Assembly: GCF_002109495.1 (NCBI RefSeq)
Contig: NZ_LVJN01000020.1
Span: 852,300-916,299, forward strand
Source of the DNA: Magnetofaba australis IT-1
GTDB lineage: Bacteria > Pseudomonadota > Magnetococcia > Magnetococcales > Magnetococcaceae
Reading direction: 5' to 3'
DNA: 64,000 nucleotides
The notes beneath the pieces were generated by a model. The model was not told the origin of the DNA and made no database searches. It saw only the letters and a list, made by a program, of their open reading frames with translations. Positions 47,014 through 55,063 of the stretch are shown here, piece after piece; position 1 is the stretch's first letter; every line of letters starts with the position of its first letter. The position numbers were made by a program, and so were the translations under genes.

Positions 47014-48936
47014 ATGGGCAATCTGGCCAACCCTGAAATCGTTCAAATCGACACCGACATCCTCATCATCGGCGGCGGTATGGCCGCATGCGGCGCCGCC
47101 TACGAGGCGCGCGCCTGGGCCCCCGAGGGGATGCGCATTCTGCTGGTGGACAAGGCGGCGCTGGCGCGCTCCGGCGCGGTGGCCATGGGGCTTTCCGCCA
47201 TCAACGTCTATCTGGGCGATGAGGATCCCGCCGACTACGCGCGCATGGTGGCCAACGACCTCATGGGCATCACCCGCGACGACCTCACCTACGACCTGGG
47301 GCGTCATGTGGACGACTCGGTGCACCTGTTCGAGGAGTGGGGGCTGCCGATCTGGAAGCAGCCCGGCGATGAGGGCAAATCTCTACGTGAAGGCGGTCAG
47401 CCGGTGCGCTCCGGCCGTTGGCAGATCATGATTCACGGCGAGTCCTACAAACCCATCGTCGCCGAGGCTGCGCGCAAAGCGTTGGGTGAGGAGAATATCC
47501 AGGAGCATGTGCAGATCGTCAAACTGCTCCTGGACGCCAACCATGACAACCGCATCTGCGGCGCCATCGGCTTGAGCGCACGCACCCATACGGTGTTCGT
47601 CTACACCGCCAAAGCGGTGCTGCTGGCGGCGGGCGGCGCTTCCAATATCTTCCGCCCGCGTGCGCTGGGCGAAGGCACCGGACGCACCTGGTATCCGCCG
47701 TGGAGCGCGGGCTCCACCTACGCCATGGCGGCGGAGGTCGGCGCCGAGTTGACCATGATGGAGAACCGCTTCGTGCCTACCCGCTTTAAGGATGGGTACG
47801 GGCCGGTGGGGGCGTGGTTTCTGCACTATCAGGCCAAGGCGACCAACTGCCGCGGCAACCTCTACATGACCACCAACCAGCATCTGCTGGATGACTATCC
47901 CCCCTACGGGCAGTCGGAGGTTCCCGCCACCTGTCTGCGCAACCATCTGATGCTGCATGAGATGCGCGATGGCCGCGGTCCCATCTACATTCGCACCGAC
48001 ACCGCCCTGCAGGCGCGCGCCCGACTGCATGAGGAGCAGGTGGGCCAGCAGCGCGCGCAGGCGCTCAACGCCGAGTTGGAGGCCCATGCGTGGGAGGACT
48101 TTCTGGGCATGTGCACGCCCCAGGCCGGGGTGTGGGCCGGGGAGAACATCGAGCCCGAGAAGAGCCCCTCTGAATTGATGCCCACCGAACCCTATCTACT
48201 GGGCTCCCATGCGGGCTGCTGCGGTCTGTGGGTCTCCGGTCCGGCGGATATCGCGCCGCCGGAGTGGCAATGGGGCTATCGCTCCATGACCACGGTGGAG
48301 GGGCTGTTCAGCGCCGGCGATGGGGTGGGGGCCTCGGGGCACAAATTCTCCTCCGGCTCCCACGCCGAGGGGCGCATCGCCGGTAAAGCGATGGTCAAAT
48401 ACTGCCTCGACCACGCCGATTTCACCCCCACGCCGCAGCAATCGCCCGCACAGTGCGTCGATGCGGTCTACGCGCCCGTGCGGGTCTATCTGGAAAATAA
48501 GGGCTACGCCACCAGCGATGCGGTCAATCCCCACTGGATCCGCCCCGATATGCTGCTCAAGCGACTGCAGAAGATCATGGATGAGTACGTGGGCGGAGTC
48601 TCCACCCAATATTGCGTCAATGACCAGATGATGCGCACCGCCATCGACAAGCTACAGCTCCTCAAAGAGGATGCGCGGCGGGTGCGGGCCAAGGATCTGC
48701 ATGAACTGATGCGCGCCTGGGAGACCACCCATCGCATTCTGGTGGGTGAGGCCCATGCGCGCCATATGCTCTATCGCAAGGAGACGCGATACCCCGGTTT
48801 CTATTATAATATGGACCACAACTTCATCGATGAGCATAACTGGAAGTGCTTCGTCAACTCGAAGATCGATCCGACGACCGGCGAGTGGCGCTGCTTCCAG
48901 AAGGCGCACCAGGATCTGATTCCCAAGAGCCTGTGA
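47014..48936 (+). CDS. aprA: Adenylylsulfate reductase alpha subunit
   Basis: A 640-aa FAD-containing catalytic subunit. The dinucleotide-binding motif is DTDILIIGGGMAACGAAYEARAW; later blocks include FVPTRFKDGYGPVGAWF and SAGDGVGASGHKFSSGSHAEGRIAGKAM. With AprB it interconverts sulfite + AMP and APS. Together with the fcc/sox genes downstream, an oxidative role in sulfur chemolithotrophy is likely, but direction cannot be proven from sequence. Confidence 0.97.
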   Translation: MGNLANPEIVQIDTDILIIGGGMAACGAAYEARAWAPEGMRILLVDKAALARSGAVAMGLSAINVYLGDEDPADYARMVANDLMGITRDDLTYDLGRHVDDSVHLFEEWGLPIWKQPGDEGKSLREGGQPVRSGRWQIMIHGESYKPIVAEAARKALGEENIQEHVQIVKLLLDANHDNRICGAIGLSARTHTVFVYTAKAVLLAAGGASNIFRPRALGEGTGRTWYPPWSAGSTYAMAAEVGAELTMMENRFVPTRFKDGYGPVGAWFLHYQAKATNCRGNLYMTTNQHLLDDYPPYGQSEVPATCLRNHLMLHEMRDGRGPIYIRTDTALQARARLHEEQVGQQRAQALNAELEAHAWEDFLGMCTPQAGVWAGENIEPEKSPSELMPTEPYLLGSHAGCCGLWVSGPADIAPPEWQWGYRSMTTVEGLFSAGDGVGASGHKFSSGSHAEGRIAGKAMVKYCLDHADFTPTPQQSPAQCVDAVYAPVRVYLENKGYATSDAVNPHWIRPDMLLKRLQKIMDEYVGGVSTQYCVNDQMMRTAIDKLQLLKEDARRVRAKDLHELMRAWETTHRILVGEAHARHMLYRKETRYPGFYYNMDHNFIDEHNWKCFVNSKIDPTTGEWRCFQKAHQDLIPKSL

Positions 48937-49035
48937 TCCTGGCGCGCGCAATCGTGGGCGCGCCGAACGCGCCCCAAAAGCCCAACCCTGATGCTTGTTC
49001 CGCAGAGCGGGGCGAGTGTGACAAGCGAGGCGAGC

Positions 49036-49896
49036 ATGTCCAATGCAGACAAGAGCAAACCGGATCCCGACCACCTCCATGAGCGTGCGCGTCTGAATAT
49101 GCTGGATGAAGAGCTGCACGCCATGCCCGCGGAGTTGCTCGAGCTGCTGCACCCCACCAAGCTGGGCGCCGATGATCGCTTCCAGTTTGGCTGCCACCCC
49201 GGGGTCAGTTGTTTCAACGAATGCTGCAAGAATATCGAGATTGTGCTCACGCCTTACGATATGGTGCGACTGCGCAACCGATTGGAAGTCGACGCCGAGA
49301 CCTTTCTGCACGACTACGCCACCCCCATGACCCTGCCCAAAGGCAAGCTGCCCATCGTCATCATCCGCATGGATCCGGAGAGCGGGCGCTGTCCGTTCAA
49401 CAGCGACGCCGGCTGCTCTGTCTATAGCGACCGACCGGCGGCCTGCCGCAACTATCCGGTGTGTATGGCGCTGACGCATAAAGATGACGCCCATTCCAAA
49501 CCCGAGTCGGTGGTGATTCACGAGACGTTCTGCCAAGGTCATCAAGAGCCGGGCCAGTGGACGGTGGCCGAATGGCGCAAGGACCAGGGCGCCGATGGCT
49601 ACGATGCGCGCAATCAGGGCTGGATGGATATCATCGTGCGCCGCCGTGGGCAGGAAGGGGAGCTGTCGAGCGGGCTGCAAGGTCTGCTGGAGCTGTTCTT
49701 TACCGCAGGCGCCAATCCAGCGGAGTTCCGCAAGTTTGTGTTTCAATCCTCCTTCCTGTCGCGCTATCAGTTGGACCCCGATACCGAGGCGCGTATTCGG
49801 CACAACGACGAGGCGCTGATGGAATTCGCCTTCCAGTGGCTCAATGGCGCGTTGTTCGGCGACCAGGAGCAGCCTGAGTCGGAGGGCGACGCCTAA
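49036..49896 (+). CDS. YkgJ-family cysteine-cluster protein
   Basis: A 286-aa protein with the YkgJ zinc/iron-binding cysteine pattern: FGCHPGVSCFNECCKNIEIVL, then CPFNSDAGCSVYSDRPAACRNYPVC. These eight-Cys domains probably bind a metal or Fe-S cluster. Its function is unknown. It lies between aprA and the Nudix gene in the sulfur region, so a link with sulfur metabolism is possible. ATG 49036 with GGCGAG is used; the frame extends back to 48991. Confidence 0.82.
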   Translation: MSNADKSKPDPDHLHERARLNMLDEELHAMPAELLELLHPTKLGADDRFQFGCHPGVSCFNECCKNIEIVLTPYDMVRLRNRLEVDAETFLHDYATPMTLPKGKLPIVIIRMDPESGRCPFNSDAGCSVYSDRPAACRNYPVCMALTHKDDAHSKPESVVIHETFCQGHQEPGQWTVAEWRKDQGADGYDARNQGWMDIIVRRRGQEGELSSGLQGLLELFFTAGANPAEFRKFVFQSSFLSRYQLDPDTEARIRHNDEALMEFAFQWLNGALFGDQEQPESEGDA

Positions 49897-49998
49897 CTGT
49901 CTTTCAGAGCGCTGGCCGGGTGTGAGGCGTCGCCCTCCGCCCGGCCAGCCGCCAATCCCAGGGCGCAGAGCGTCATCCCCCTTTTTTGAGGTCAAGTC

Positions 49999-50439
49999 AT
50001 GATTATTCGCCCCTGTGGCGTATTGGTGGAGGCTGGGCGGCTTCTGGCCATGCGCTATGAGTATGGCGGTCAGGAGCGTTTCAATCTGCCCGGCGGCAAT
50101 CTGGAGGCTGGCGAGGAGGCCCGCGACTGTCTTGAGCGGGAGTTTCTCGAAGAGTTGGGCCTGCGCGTGGAGGTCGGCGCTCTGCTGGCGACGCTGCAGA
50201 CCAACGCCAATGGCCGCGATGTGCTGCATATGGTTTTTGCTGTGACGGCTCAGGGACCAATTGAACCGCATTTAAACCCCCAGGAGACCAGCGCCCTGGG
50301 GTGGTTGTGGATGGACGCCGAGTCGCTGGCGGACGCGGCGTTCTACCCCGCCACCCCTGCGGATTTGTTGCAACTGTGGGCGCTGCAAAAGTCTGGCGCC
50401 GTTGATCATTTGGGCCTGATTCACCAGCCCTGGCTGTAA
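49999..50439 (+). CDS. Nudix hydrolase
   Basis: A 146-aa Nudix-fold hydrolase with a complete Nudix box GGNLEAGEEARDCLEREFLEELGL (G-x5-E-x7-REFxEExGL). The substrate, a nucleoside diphosphate linked to X, cannot be named. TTTTGAGG precedes ATG 49999. It may relate to APS/adenylate chemistry given the neighbours, but this is speculative. Confidence 0.85.
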   Translation: MIIRPCGVLVEAGRLLAMRYEYGGQERFNLPGGNLEAGEEARDCLEREFLEELGLRVEVGALLATLQTNANGRDVLHMVFAVTAQGPIEPHLNPQETSALGWLWMDAESLADAAFYPATPADLLQLWALQKSGAVDHLGLIHQPWL

Positions 50440-50505
50440 AAAAAACATATCGGCCCATGAATCAATGAATACAGCGGCTTATTCCCTCTAATTTTTACAA
50501 TTCTG

Positions 50506-50531
50506 TCACACGGGCGGCGGACGGCGTGTGA
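50506..50531 (+). other. Hairpin downstream of the Nudix gene
   Basis: Stem TCACACG / CGTGTGA with a GC-rich loop, about 70 bp after the Nudix stop. No T tract follows on the plus strand, so terminator function is weak. The following 100 bp are AT-rich and probably carry the promoter of the DUF302 gene; no clear hexamers were chosen. Confidence 0.45.
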
Positions 50532-50690
50532 GGGGAGAGAATTCCTGCTTGAAATAGATGGGAACAATGGGGCAGTATAACCCGAATTTTTCGTTTAATA
50601 TTATGAGATTCTAATACAGAGTCGACGGCGCTGCGGCGCGGTCTGAGACGAAAAAAGCCCCCCGCGGGCGTTGTCGCAAGAGAGGGTTCA

Positions 50691-51383
50691 ATGGGGTTGA
50701 TTCGGAATTTATTGGCGATCATCGGCTTGGTCGCCGTGATTTGTGGCGGTTATATGTATCAAAAGTATGGCGCCATGTTCGGCGTGGCCCAGCAGATGGC
50801 CCCGCAGATGGAGAAGCTGGCGCCGCTGATGGCCAAAGCCGGTCCGGCGATGGAGAAGTTCGCGCCGATCCTGGAGAAGCACGCCGACAAGTTCGCTGAG
50901 TTTGAAGAGGGCGCGCTGGATATGTACGCCGGTTTTGCCGACCGTCTGCTGTCGACCGGCGATCCGGGCGTGGCCATGATGTGGGTGAAAGAGGTGGACG
51001 AAGGCCTCTCTCCCGACGACGTGGTGGAGTCGCTTAAGAGCCTGGCCTCTTCGCGCAACTTCCTGTTTGTGGGCGAAGCGCCGTTCTATAAGCAGGTGAA
51101 AGCGGTTACCAATAAAGATTTCCGTTACGTCAATTTCCTCTCCTTCTGTGACGCCCGCGTGGGCGCCATGATGGCCGACTATCGCGACGCCTACACCGGC
51201 TTCATGCCGTGCCGCATTGCCGTGATAGAAGGCAAGGACGGCAAGCTGCGTCTGGTCTCCATGAATCTGGACATGATGATTCATGGCGGCAAGCCGCTGC
51301 CGCCGGAACTCAAGAAGGAGGCTCTGCGCGTGCGCAACGTCATTTGGGAGATGATGGAAGGCGCGGCGCGCGGCGATTTCTAA
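50691..51383 (+). CDS. DUF302 domain protein, membrane-anchored
   Basis: A 230-aa protein with an N-terminal hydrophobic anchor (NLLAIIGLVAVICGGYMY), a helical repeat-like segment rich in Met/Lys/Glu (QQMAPQMEKLAPLMAKAGP...), and a C-terminal DUF302 domain (YVNFLSFCDARVGAMMADYRDAYTGFMPCRIAVIEGKDGK). DUF302 proteins are frequent in sulfur oxidisers near sox/fcc genes, but their function is unknown. It is 170 bp upstream of fccA and probably in the same transcription unit or regulon. Confidence 0.8.
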   Translation: MGLIRNLLAIIGLVAVICGGYMYQKYGAMFGVAQQMAPQMEKLAPLMAKAGPAMEKFAPILEKHADKFAEFEEGALDMYAGFADRLLSTGDPGVAMMWVKEVDEGLSPDDVVESLKSLASSRNFLFVGEAPFYKQVKAVTNKDFRYVNFLSFCDARVGAMMADYRDAYTGFMPCRIAVIEGKDGKLRLVSMNLDMMIHGGKPLPPELKKEALRVRNVIWEMMEGAARGDF

Positions 51384-51432
51384 TCTCGCCGCCGGGCGCT
51401 GGGGAGCGCCCAAAATTGATTGTATGTAGCGC

Positions 51433-51468
51433 CTTGATCCGAACATGCGTGGACAACAGCGGATCAAG
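51433..51468 (+). promoter_or_regulatory. Inverted repeat upstream of fccA
   Basis: Arms CTTGATCCG (51433-51441) and CGGATCAAG (51460-51468) form a perfect 9-bp inverted repeat around 18 bp, 85 bp before the fccA start. It could be an operator for a dimeric regulator of fccAB or an RNA hairpin. The regulator is unknown. Confidence 0.45.
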
Positions 51469-51553
51469 TTATGGTTGCGGAGAGCGCGATGGAAATGGGC
51501 CGCGCTGGCCAAGGCCAAAACCTTTTGAGAATTTTCCTTATTGGGAGGGAGAG

Positions 51554-52198
51554 ATGCATCTGAACAAGAAATCCCTGCTGGCTGTGGCCGGCGCAATGAT
51601 CGCTGGAGGGGTGGCGATGAACGCCGATGAGGCGCGGGCCGACATGGCCTCGGGTCTGGCTATGGCTAACACCTGCGCCGGTTGTCACGGCACCGACGGC
51701 ATGGCCAATGGCCCGGCCATGCCCAACATCGCCGGTCAACCCGCCAACTACCTGATCCCGGTGATGAAAGAGTTCCGTTCCGGCGAGCGTTACAGCACCA
51801 TCATGGGCCGTATCGCCAAAGGCTACTCCGACGCCGAGATCGAAGCCCTCTCCAAAGCGGTGGCGGGCTGGAAATGGACCGGCGGCGCCGAGAACCCCAA
51901 ACTTGCGATGAAGACCGGCGAGACCATCGCCATGGTCAAGCCCGCTCTGGCCGCCGAAGGCGAGAAGCTGGCCAAAGAGATGAAGTGCACCAAGTGCCAC
52001 GAAGATGGTGGCAAGAGCACCGAAGACGACATGCCTCGCGTCGCTGGGCAGCATCTGGACTATCTTCTGTTCAAAATGGAAGACTACAAGGATGAGGCTC
52101 TGAAAATGCCCCAGCCCAAGAAGATGAAGAAGCGGATGGATAAAGCCAGCGCCAAAGAGCTGGAAGCCATCTCCCACTTCTGGGCCGCGAACAAGTAA
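51554..52198 (+). CDS. fccA: Flavocytochrome c sulfide dehydrogenase, dihaem cytochrome subunit
   Basis: A 214-aa periplasmic c4-like cytochrome. A signal peptide (AGAMIAGGVAMNADEARA) precedes two haem motifs, CAGCH (residues 41-45) and CTKCH (145-149), each within a typical class I cytochrome domain with the Met ligands in the PRVAGQ-type segments. It accepts electrons from the flavoprotein FccB. ATG 51554 with GGGAGGGAGAG is used. fccB follows after 45 bp. Confidence 0.9.
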   Translation: MHLNKKSLLAVAGAMIAGGVAMNADEARADMASGLAMANTCAGCHGTDGMANGPAMPNIAGQPANYLIPVMKEFRSGERYSTIMGRIAKGYSDAEIEALSKAVAGWKWTGGAENPKLAMKTGETIAMVKPALAAEGEKLAKEMKCTKCHEDGGKSTEDDMPRVAGQHLDYLLFKMEDYKDEALKMPQPKKMKKRMDKASAKELEAISHFWAANK

Positions 52199-52243
52199 TC
52201 GCGCTGCAAGCGACACTCGAATACGTATCAGGAGGCAAATAGT

Positions 52244-53524
52244 ATGTCTAAATTGACTCGTCGGAGTTTTGTCAAAGCCGCTGGCGGCGTCGCCGCGGTG
52301 GGCCTGGCCGGTTGTGGCGCTGCGAGCCCCAGCATTGCGGGCAACAAAGCCCAGGTGATCGTGGTGGGCGGCGGCTACGGCGGCGCGACCGCGGCCAAAT
52401 ACATTAAAAAAGCCGACCCCAATGTGTCGGTGATCCTCATTGAGCAGAACAAGCACTACTACTCCTGCCCGCTGTCCAACCCCGTGTTGGTGGGCATGCG
52501 TGACCTGGAAGTGCAGAAGTGGGGCTACGAAGGTCTGAAGAAGCACGGCATCACCGTGGTGCATGAGACCGTGACCGGCGTGGATACCGGCGCCAAGAAG
52601 GTCACCACCGCTGGCGGCGTGTTCTCCTATGACAAGCTGGTGCTCTCCCCGGGCGTCTCCTTCAATTATGACGCCATTGAGGGCTATGACGAAGCCGCCA
52701 CCAAAACCATGACCCACGCCTGGAAAGCCGGTCCTCAGACCGCTATTCTGCGTGATCAGATCGACGCCATGAAAGATGGCGGCACCATGGTGTTGGTGGC
52801 TCCCCCCAACCCGTTCCGTTGCCCTCCCGGGCCCTATGAGCGCGCCAGCCTCATCGCCCACTACTTCAAAACCAAAAAGCCCAAGTCCAAGCTGATCGTG
52901 CTCGATCCCAAGGACAAGTTCTCCAAGTTCGGCCTGTTCCAGAGCGGCTGGGAGAAACTGGGCTATAAAGGCAAATATCTGGAGTGGGTGCCCGCCGGTG
53001 AAGGCGGCAAAGTGACCCGCGTTGACCCCAAAACCAACACCGTCTACACTGAGATGGATGAGTTCAAGGCCGATGTGGTCAACGTGATTCCGCCGCAAAA
53101 GGCCGGTAAAGTGGCCTTCCTGGCGGGCGTGGCCAATGACAAGGGCTGGTGCCCCATCGACTTCAAGACCTTTGAGTCGACCATGGCCAAAGATGTTTAC
53201 GTGATCGGCGACTCCTCCGCCGCTGCGGGCCTGCCCAAGTCCGGCTACGCCGCCAACTCCGAAGCCAAAGTGGCCGCTGCGGCCATCATCGCTTCGCTGC
53301 AAGGCAAACCGGCTCCCATGCCCACCTACGTCAACACCTGCTACAGCATCCTGGCGCCCAACTACGGCATCTCCGTGGCTCTGGTCTCCACCCTCAAGGA
53401 TGGCAAAATCACCAAGCTGTCGGGCGGTCTTTCGCCGATGGAAGCGACTCCCGCTTTCCGTCATCAGGAAGCCCTCTATGCCGAGAGCTGGTATCAGGCG
53501 ATCATGAACGATACGTTCGCCTAA
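52244..53524 (+). CDS. fccB: Flavocytochrome c sulfide dehydrogenase, flavoprotein subunit
   Basis: A 426-aa periplasmic FAD protein that oxidises sulfide to sulfur/polysulfide. A twin-arginine signal (LTRRSFVKAAGG) is present. FAD binding: AQVIVVGGGYGGATAAKYI; active-site Cys region HYYSCPLSNPVLVGM; second redox Cys in PNPFRCPPGPYERASL; C-terminal domain with VYVIGDSSAAAGLPKSGYAA. It pairs with FccA; with the terminator downstream this ends the fccAB unit. Confidence 0.95.
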   Translation: MSKLTRRSFVKAAGGVAAVGLAGCGAASPSIAGNKAQVIVVGGGYGGATAAKYIKKADPNVSVILIEQNKHYYSCPLSNPVLVGMRDLEVQKWGYEGLKKHGITVVHETVTGVDTGAKKVTTAGGVFSYDKLVLSPGVSFNYDAIEGYDEAATKTMTHAWKAGPQTAILRDQIDAMKDGGTMVLVAPPNPFRCPPGPYERASLIAHYFKTKKPKSKLIVLDPKDKFSKFGLFQSGWEKLGYKGKYLEWVPAGEGGKVTRVDPKTNTVYTEMDEFKADVVNVIPPQKAGKVAFLAGVANDKGWCPIDFKTFESTMAKDVYVIGDSSAAAGLPKSGYAANSEAKVAAAAIIASLQGKPAPMPTYVNTCYSILAPNYGISVALVSTLKDGKITKLSGGLSPMEATPAFRHQEALYAESWYQAIMNDTFA

Positions 53525-53546
53525 CCGCTGTTTTGAGATTTGGATT

Positions 53547-53575
53547 TCGCGGGGCCGCAAGGCCCCGCGATTTTT
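53547..53575 (+). terminator. Intrinsic terminator after fccAB
   Basis: Perfect 10-bp stem TCGCGGGGCC / GGCCCCGCGA with a GCAA tetraloop and TTTTT. It separates fccAB from soxYZ into two transcription units. Confidence 0.92.
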
Positions 53576-53703
53576 CCCGGCATTACCCGGGAAGAGCAGT
53601 GAGTTGAGCCATTCTTTAGTTTGTTAGCCATCACCAGATGATTGACCCGCCGCGCGCAACGACGAGGGCGTCGAAGCGACGCGCGATGCTTATGGAGAGC
53701 GCT

Positions 53704-54171
53704 ATGTCTGAATCGATGAAATCCGGTTTGACCCGTCGCAGCCTGTTTGGGGTGATGGGGAGCGTGGGAGTTGGCGCAGCCATGCTGGGCGCGTCCTCTC
53801 CGGCCCGCGCCGATGCGATTGCCGATCTGGTCGCCAAGGAGATGGGCACGGGACCCGCCGGGACCGGCAGCATCGCCCTGGGCGCGCCCGACAAAGCCGA
53901 AAATGGCGGTCTGGTGCGGATTCCCATCTCTGTGGATCACCCCATGGAGCCGGGCAACTACATTGAATCCCTGGGCGTGTTTGTTGATAACAACCCCAAG
54001 CCGTTGGTGGCCAAGTTCCGCTTCACCCCGGAGACCGGTACGGTGAACTTTGAGCTGCGCATCAAAATGGCCAAACCCTCGCCGGTGCGCGTGGTGGCCA
54101 AGAGCAACACCGGCAAGCTGATCCAGACCAGCAAGCATGTGGAAGTGGCGGCTGGCGGTTGCGCTGGTTGA
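53704..54171 (+). CDS. soxY: Sulfur carrier protein SoxY
   Basis: A 155-aa periplasmic sulfur carrier. Twin-arginine signal (LTRRSLFGVMGSVGVG) and a C-terminal swinging arm whose terminal motif reads GGCAG rather than the usual GGCGG; the carrier Cys is retained. It carries sulfane or sulfonate groups during thiosulfate/sulfide oxidation. ATG 53704 is preferred over upstream in-frame codons. SoxZ follows after 77 bp. soxAX, soxB and soxCD are not in the window. Confidence 0.92.
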   Translation: MSESMKSGLTRRSLFGVMGSVGVGAAMLGASSPARADAIADLVAKEMGTGPAGTGSIALGAPDKAENGGLVRIPISVDHPMEPGNYIESLGVFVDNNPKPLVAKFRFTPETGTVNFELRIKMAKPSPVRVVAKSNTGKLIQTSKHVEVAAGGCAG

Positions 54172-54248
54172 TCTGCGCGGTTAAGCGATCCAAGAACATG
54201 ACGCGGCGACGCCACTGTCCGGCGAGCCTGCGGTAAGGAGCGAATAAT

Positions 54249-54584
54249 ATGGCGAATATCGGCAATCCCAAAGTGCGCGGTCCGCGCAAACCGGTGGCCA
54301 AAGACTCCATCGTCACCATCAAAACCATGATCAAACACCCCATGGAGAGTGGTCTGCGCAAGGACTCCGCCACCGGTGATCTGATCCCGGCGCACCACAT
54401 TGTGCTGTTTGAAGCGGAGTATCTGGGGAAGAAGATTCTGTCGGCGGATTGGACCGGCGGCGTCTCCAAAAACCCGTTCTTCTCCTTCGATATGAAGGCC
54501 AGCGCCACCGGCGATGTGAAAGTGACCTGGAAGGACAACAAGGGCGGTGAGTGGAGCGAGTCGGCCAGCCTGACCGTCTCCTGA
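54249..54584 (+). CDS. soxZ: Sox partner protein SoxZ
   Basis: A 111-aa Ig-like protein that binds SoxY. The family blocks are GNPKVRGPRKPVAKDSIVTIKTMIKHPMESG, PAHHI and FFSFDMKASATGDVKVTWKDNKG. No signal peptide; it is exported bound to SoxY. A strong terminator follows. Confidence 0.95.
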   Translation: MANIGNPKVRGPRKPVAKDSIVTIKTMIKHPMESGLRKDSATGDLIPAHHIVLFEAEYLGKKILSADWTGGVSKNPFFSFDMKASATGDVKVTWKDNKGGEWSESASLTVS

Positions 54585-54628
54585 TCTGCGCTTGCAGCGG
54601 GCCTGTTCTGCTGCAACTGGAGTGTAAG

Positions 54629-54657
54629 AGGGCCAACCTGTGGGTTGGCCCTTTTTT
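54629..54657 (+). terminator. Intrinsic terminator after soxYZ
   Basis: Stem AGGGCCAACC / GGTTGGCCCT with a TGTG loop, followed by TTTTTT. It ends soxYZ, immediately before a modular repeat that is interrupted by an IS element. Confidence 0.92.
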
Positions 54658-54679
54658 GTTGGGCTTAATCAACATGGGA

Positions 54680-54761
54680 AGCCAAAATCTGACTTTTGAT
54701 TTGGAAGATATCGAGGGCTTTGCCCTCGAGCTCCAAAAAATCAAACCGTGGGCTCCGCCCA
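54680..54761 (-). repeat. Modular hairpin repeat A5, left part (split by IS1111 element)
   Basis: It carries the right-edge end of a copy (minus-strand reading): GATATCGAGGGCTTTGCCCTCGAG and the beginning of the GTGGGC...GCCCAC stem, ending at 54761, where the IS begins. The remainder of the element lies at 56199-56391. Confidence 0.8.
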
Positions 54762-54778
54762 TGTATGGTCCGCTCCGC

Positions 54779-55063
54779 CACGGCAAGAGAAAATGTCCAC
54801 TGATGTGTGAGGCTTAGTCGCGCCCATGTATCCGGCCTGTTGATGAGGGGCTTGTCGCCCTCTGGCCCTGATGGAATTTGCGCGTGGCCCTCCTCAACAC
54901 ACCCTCGGCCTCTATGGGCCCTTGGGCGAAACAGGTTCTTGACCACGCAGGGCTATGCCGTTTCACGCCATCAATCTCGACTCTCTCTCGCAACCTGGCT
55001 GGTGGGATCTCTTTCTCTTTCCTTATCGGCCTGTTTTTCTTTTAGAGTTGTATTGCGCTCTCT
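54779..55063 (-). ncRNA. Putative bridge RNA region of the IS1111 element
   Basis: This ~285-nt stretch follows the transposase stop and has no coding potential I can support. IS110-family recombinases use a bridge RNA encoded in the non-coding end, which in IS1111-group elements is 3' of the recombinase, so this is where it should lie. It contains GGCCAGAGGGCGACAAGCCC and ATACATGGGCGCGACTAAGCC, like sequences seen in other IS1111 ends. A 7-mer CACACCC (54898-54904) equals the insertion junction (CA|CACCC) and could be part of a target guide. Folding was not done. Confidence 0.45.
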
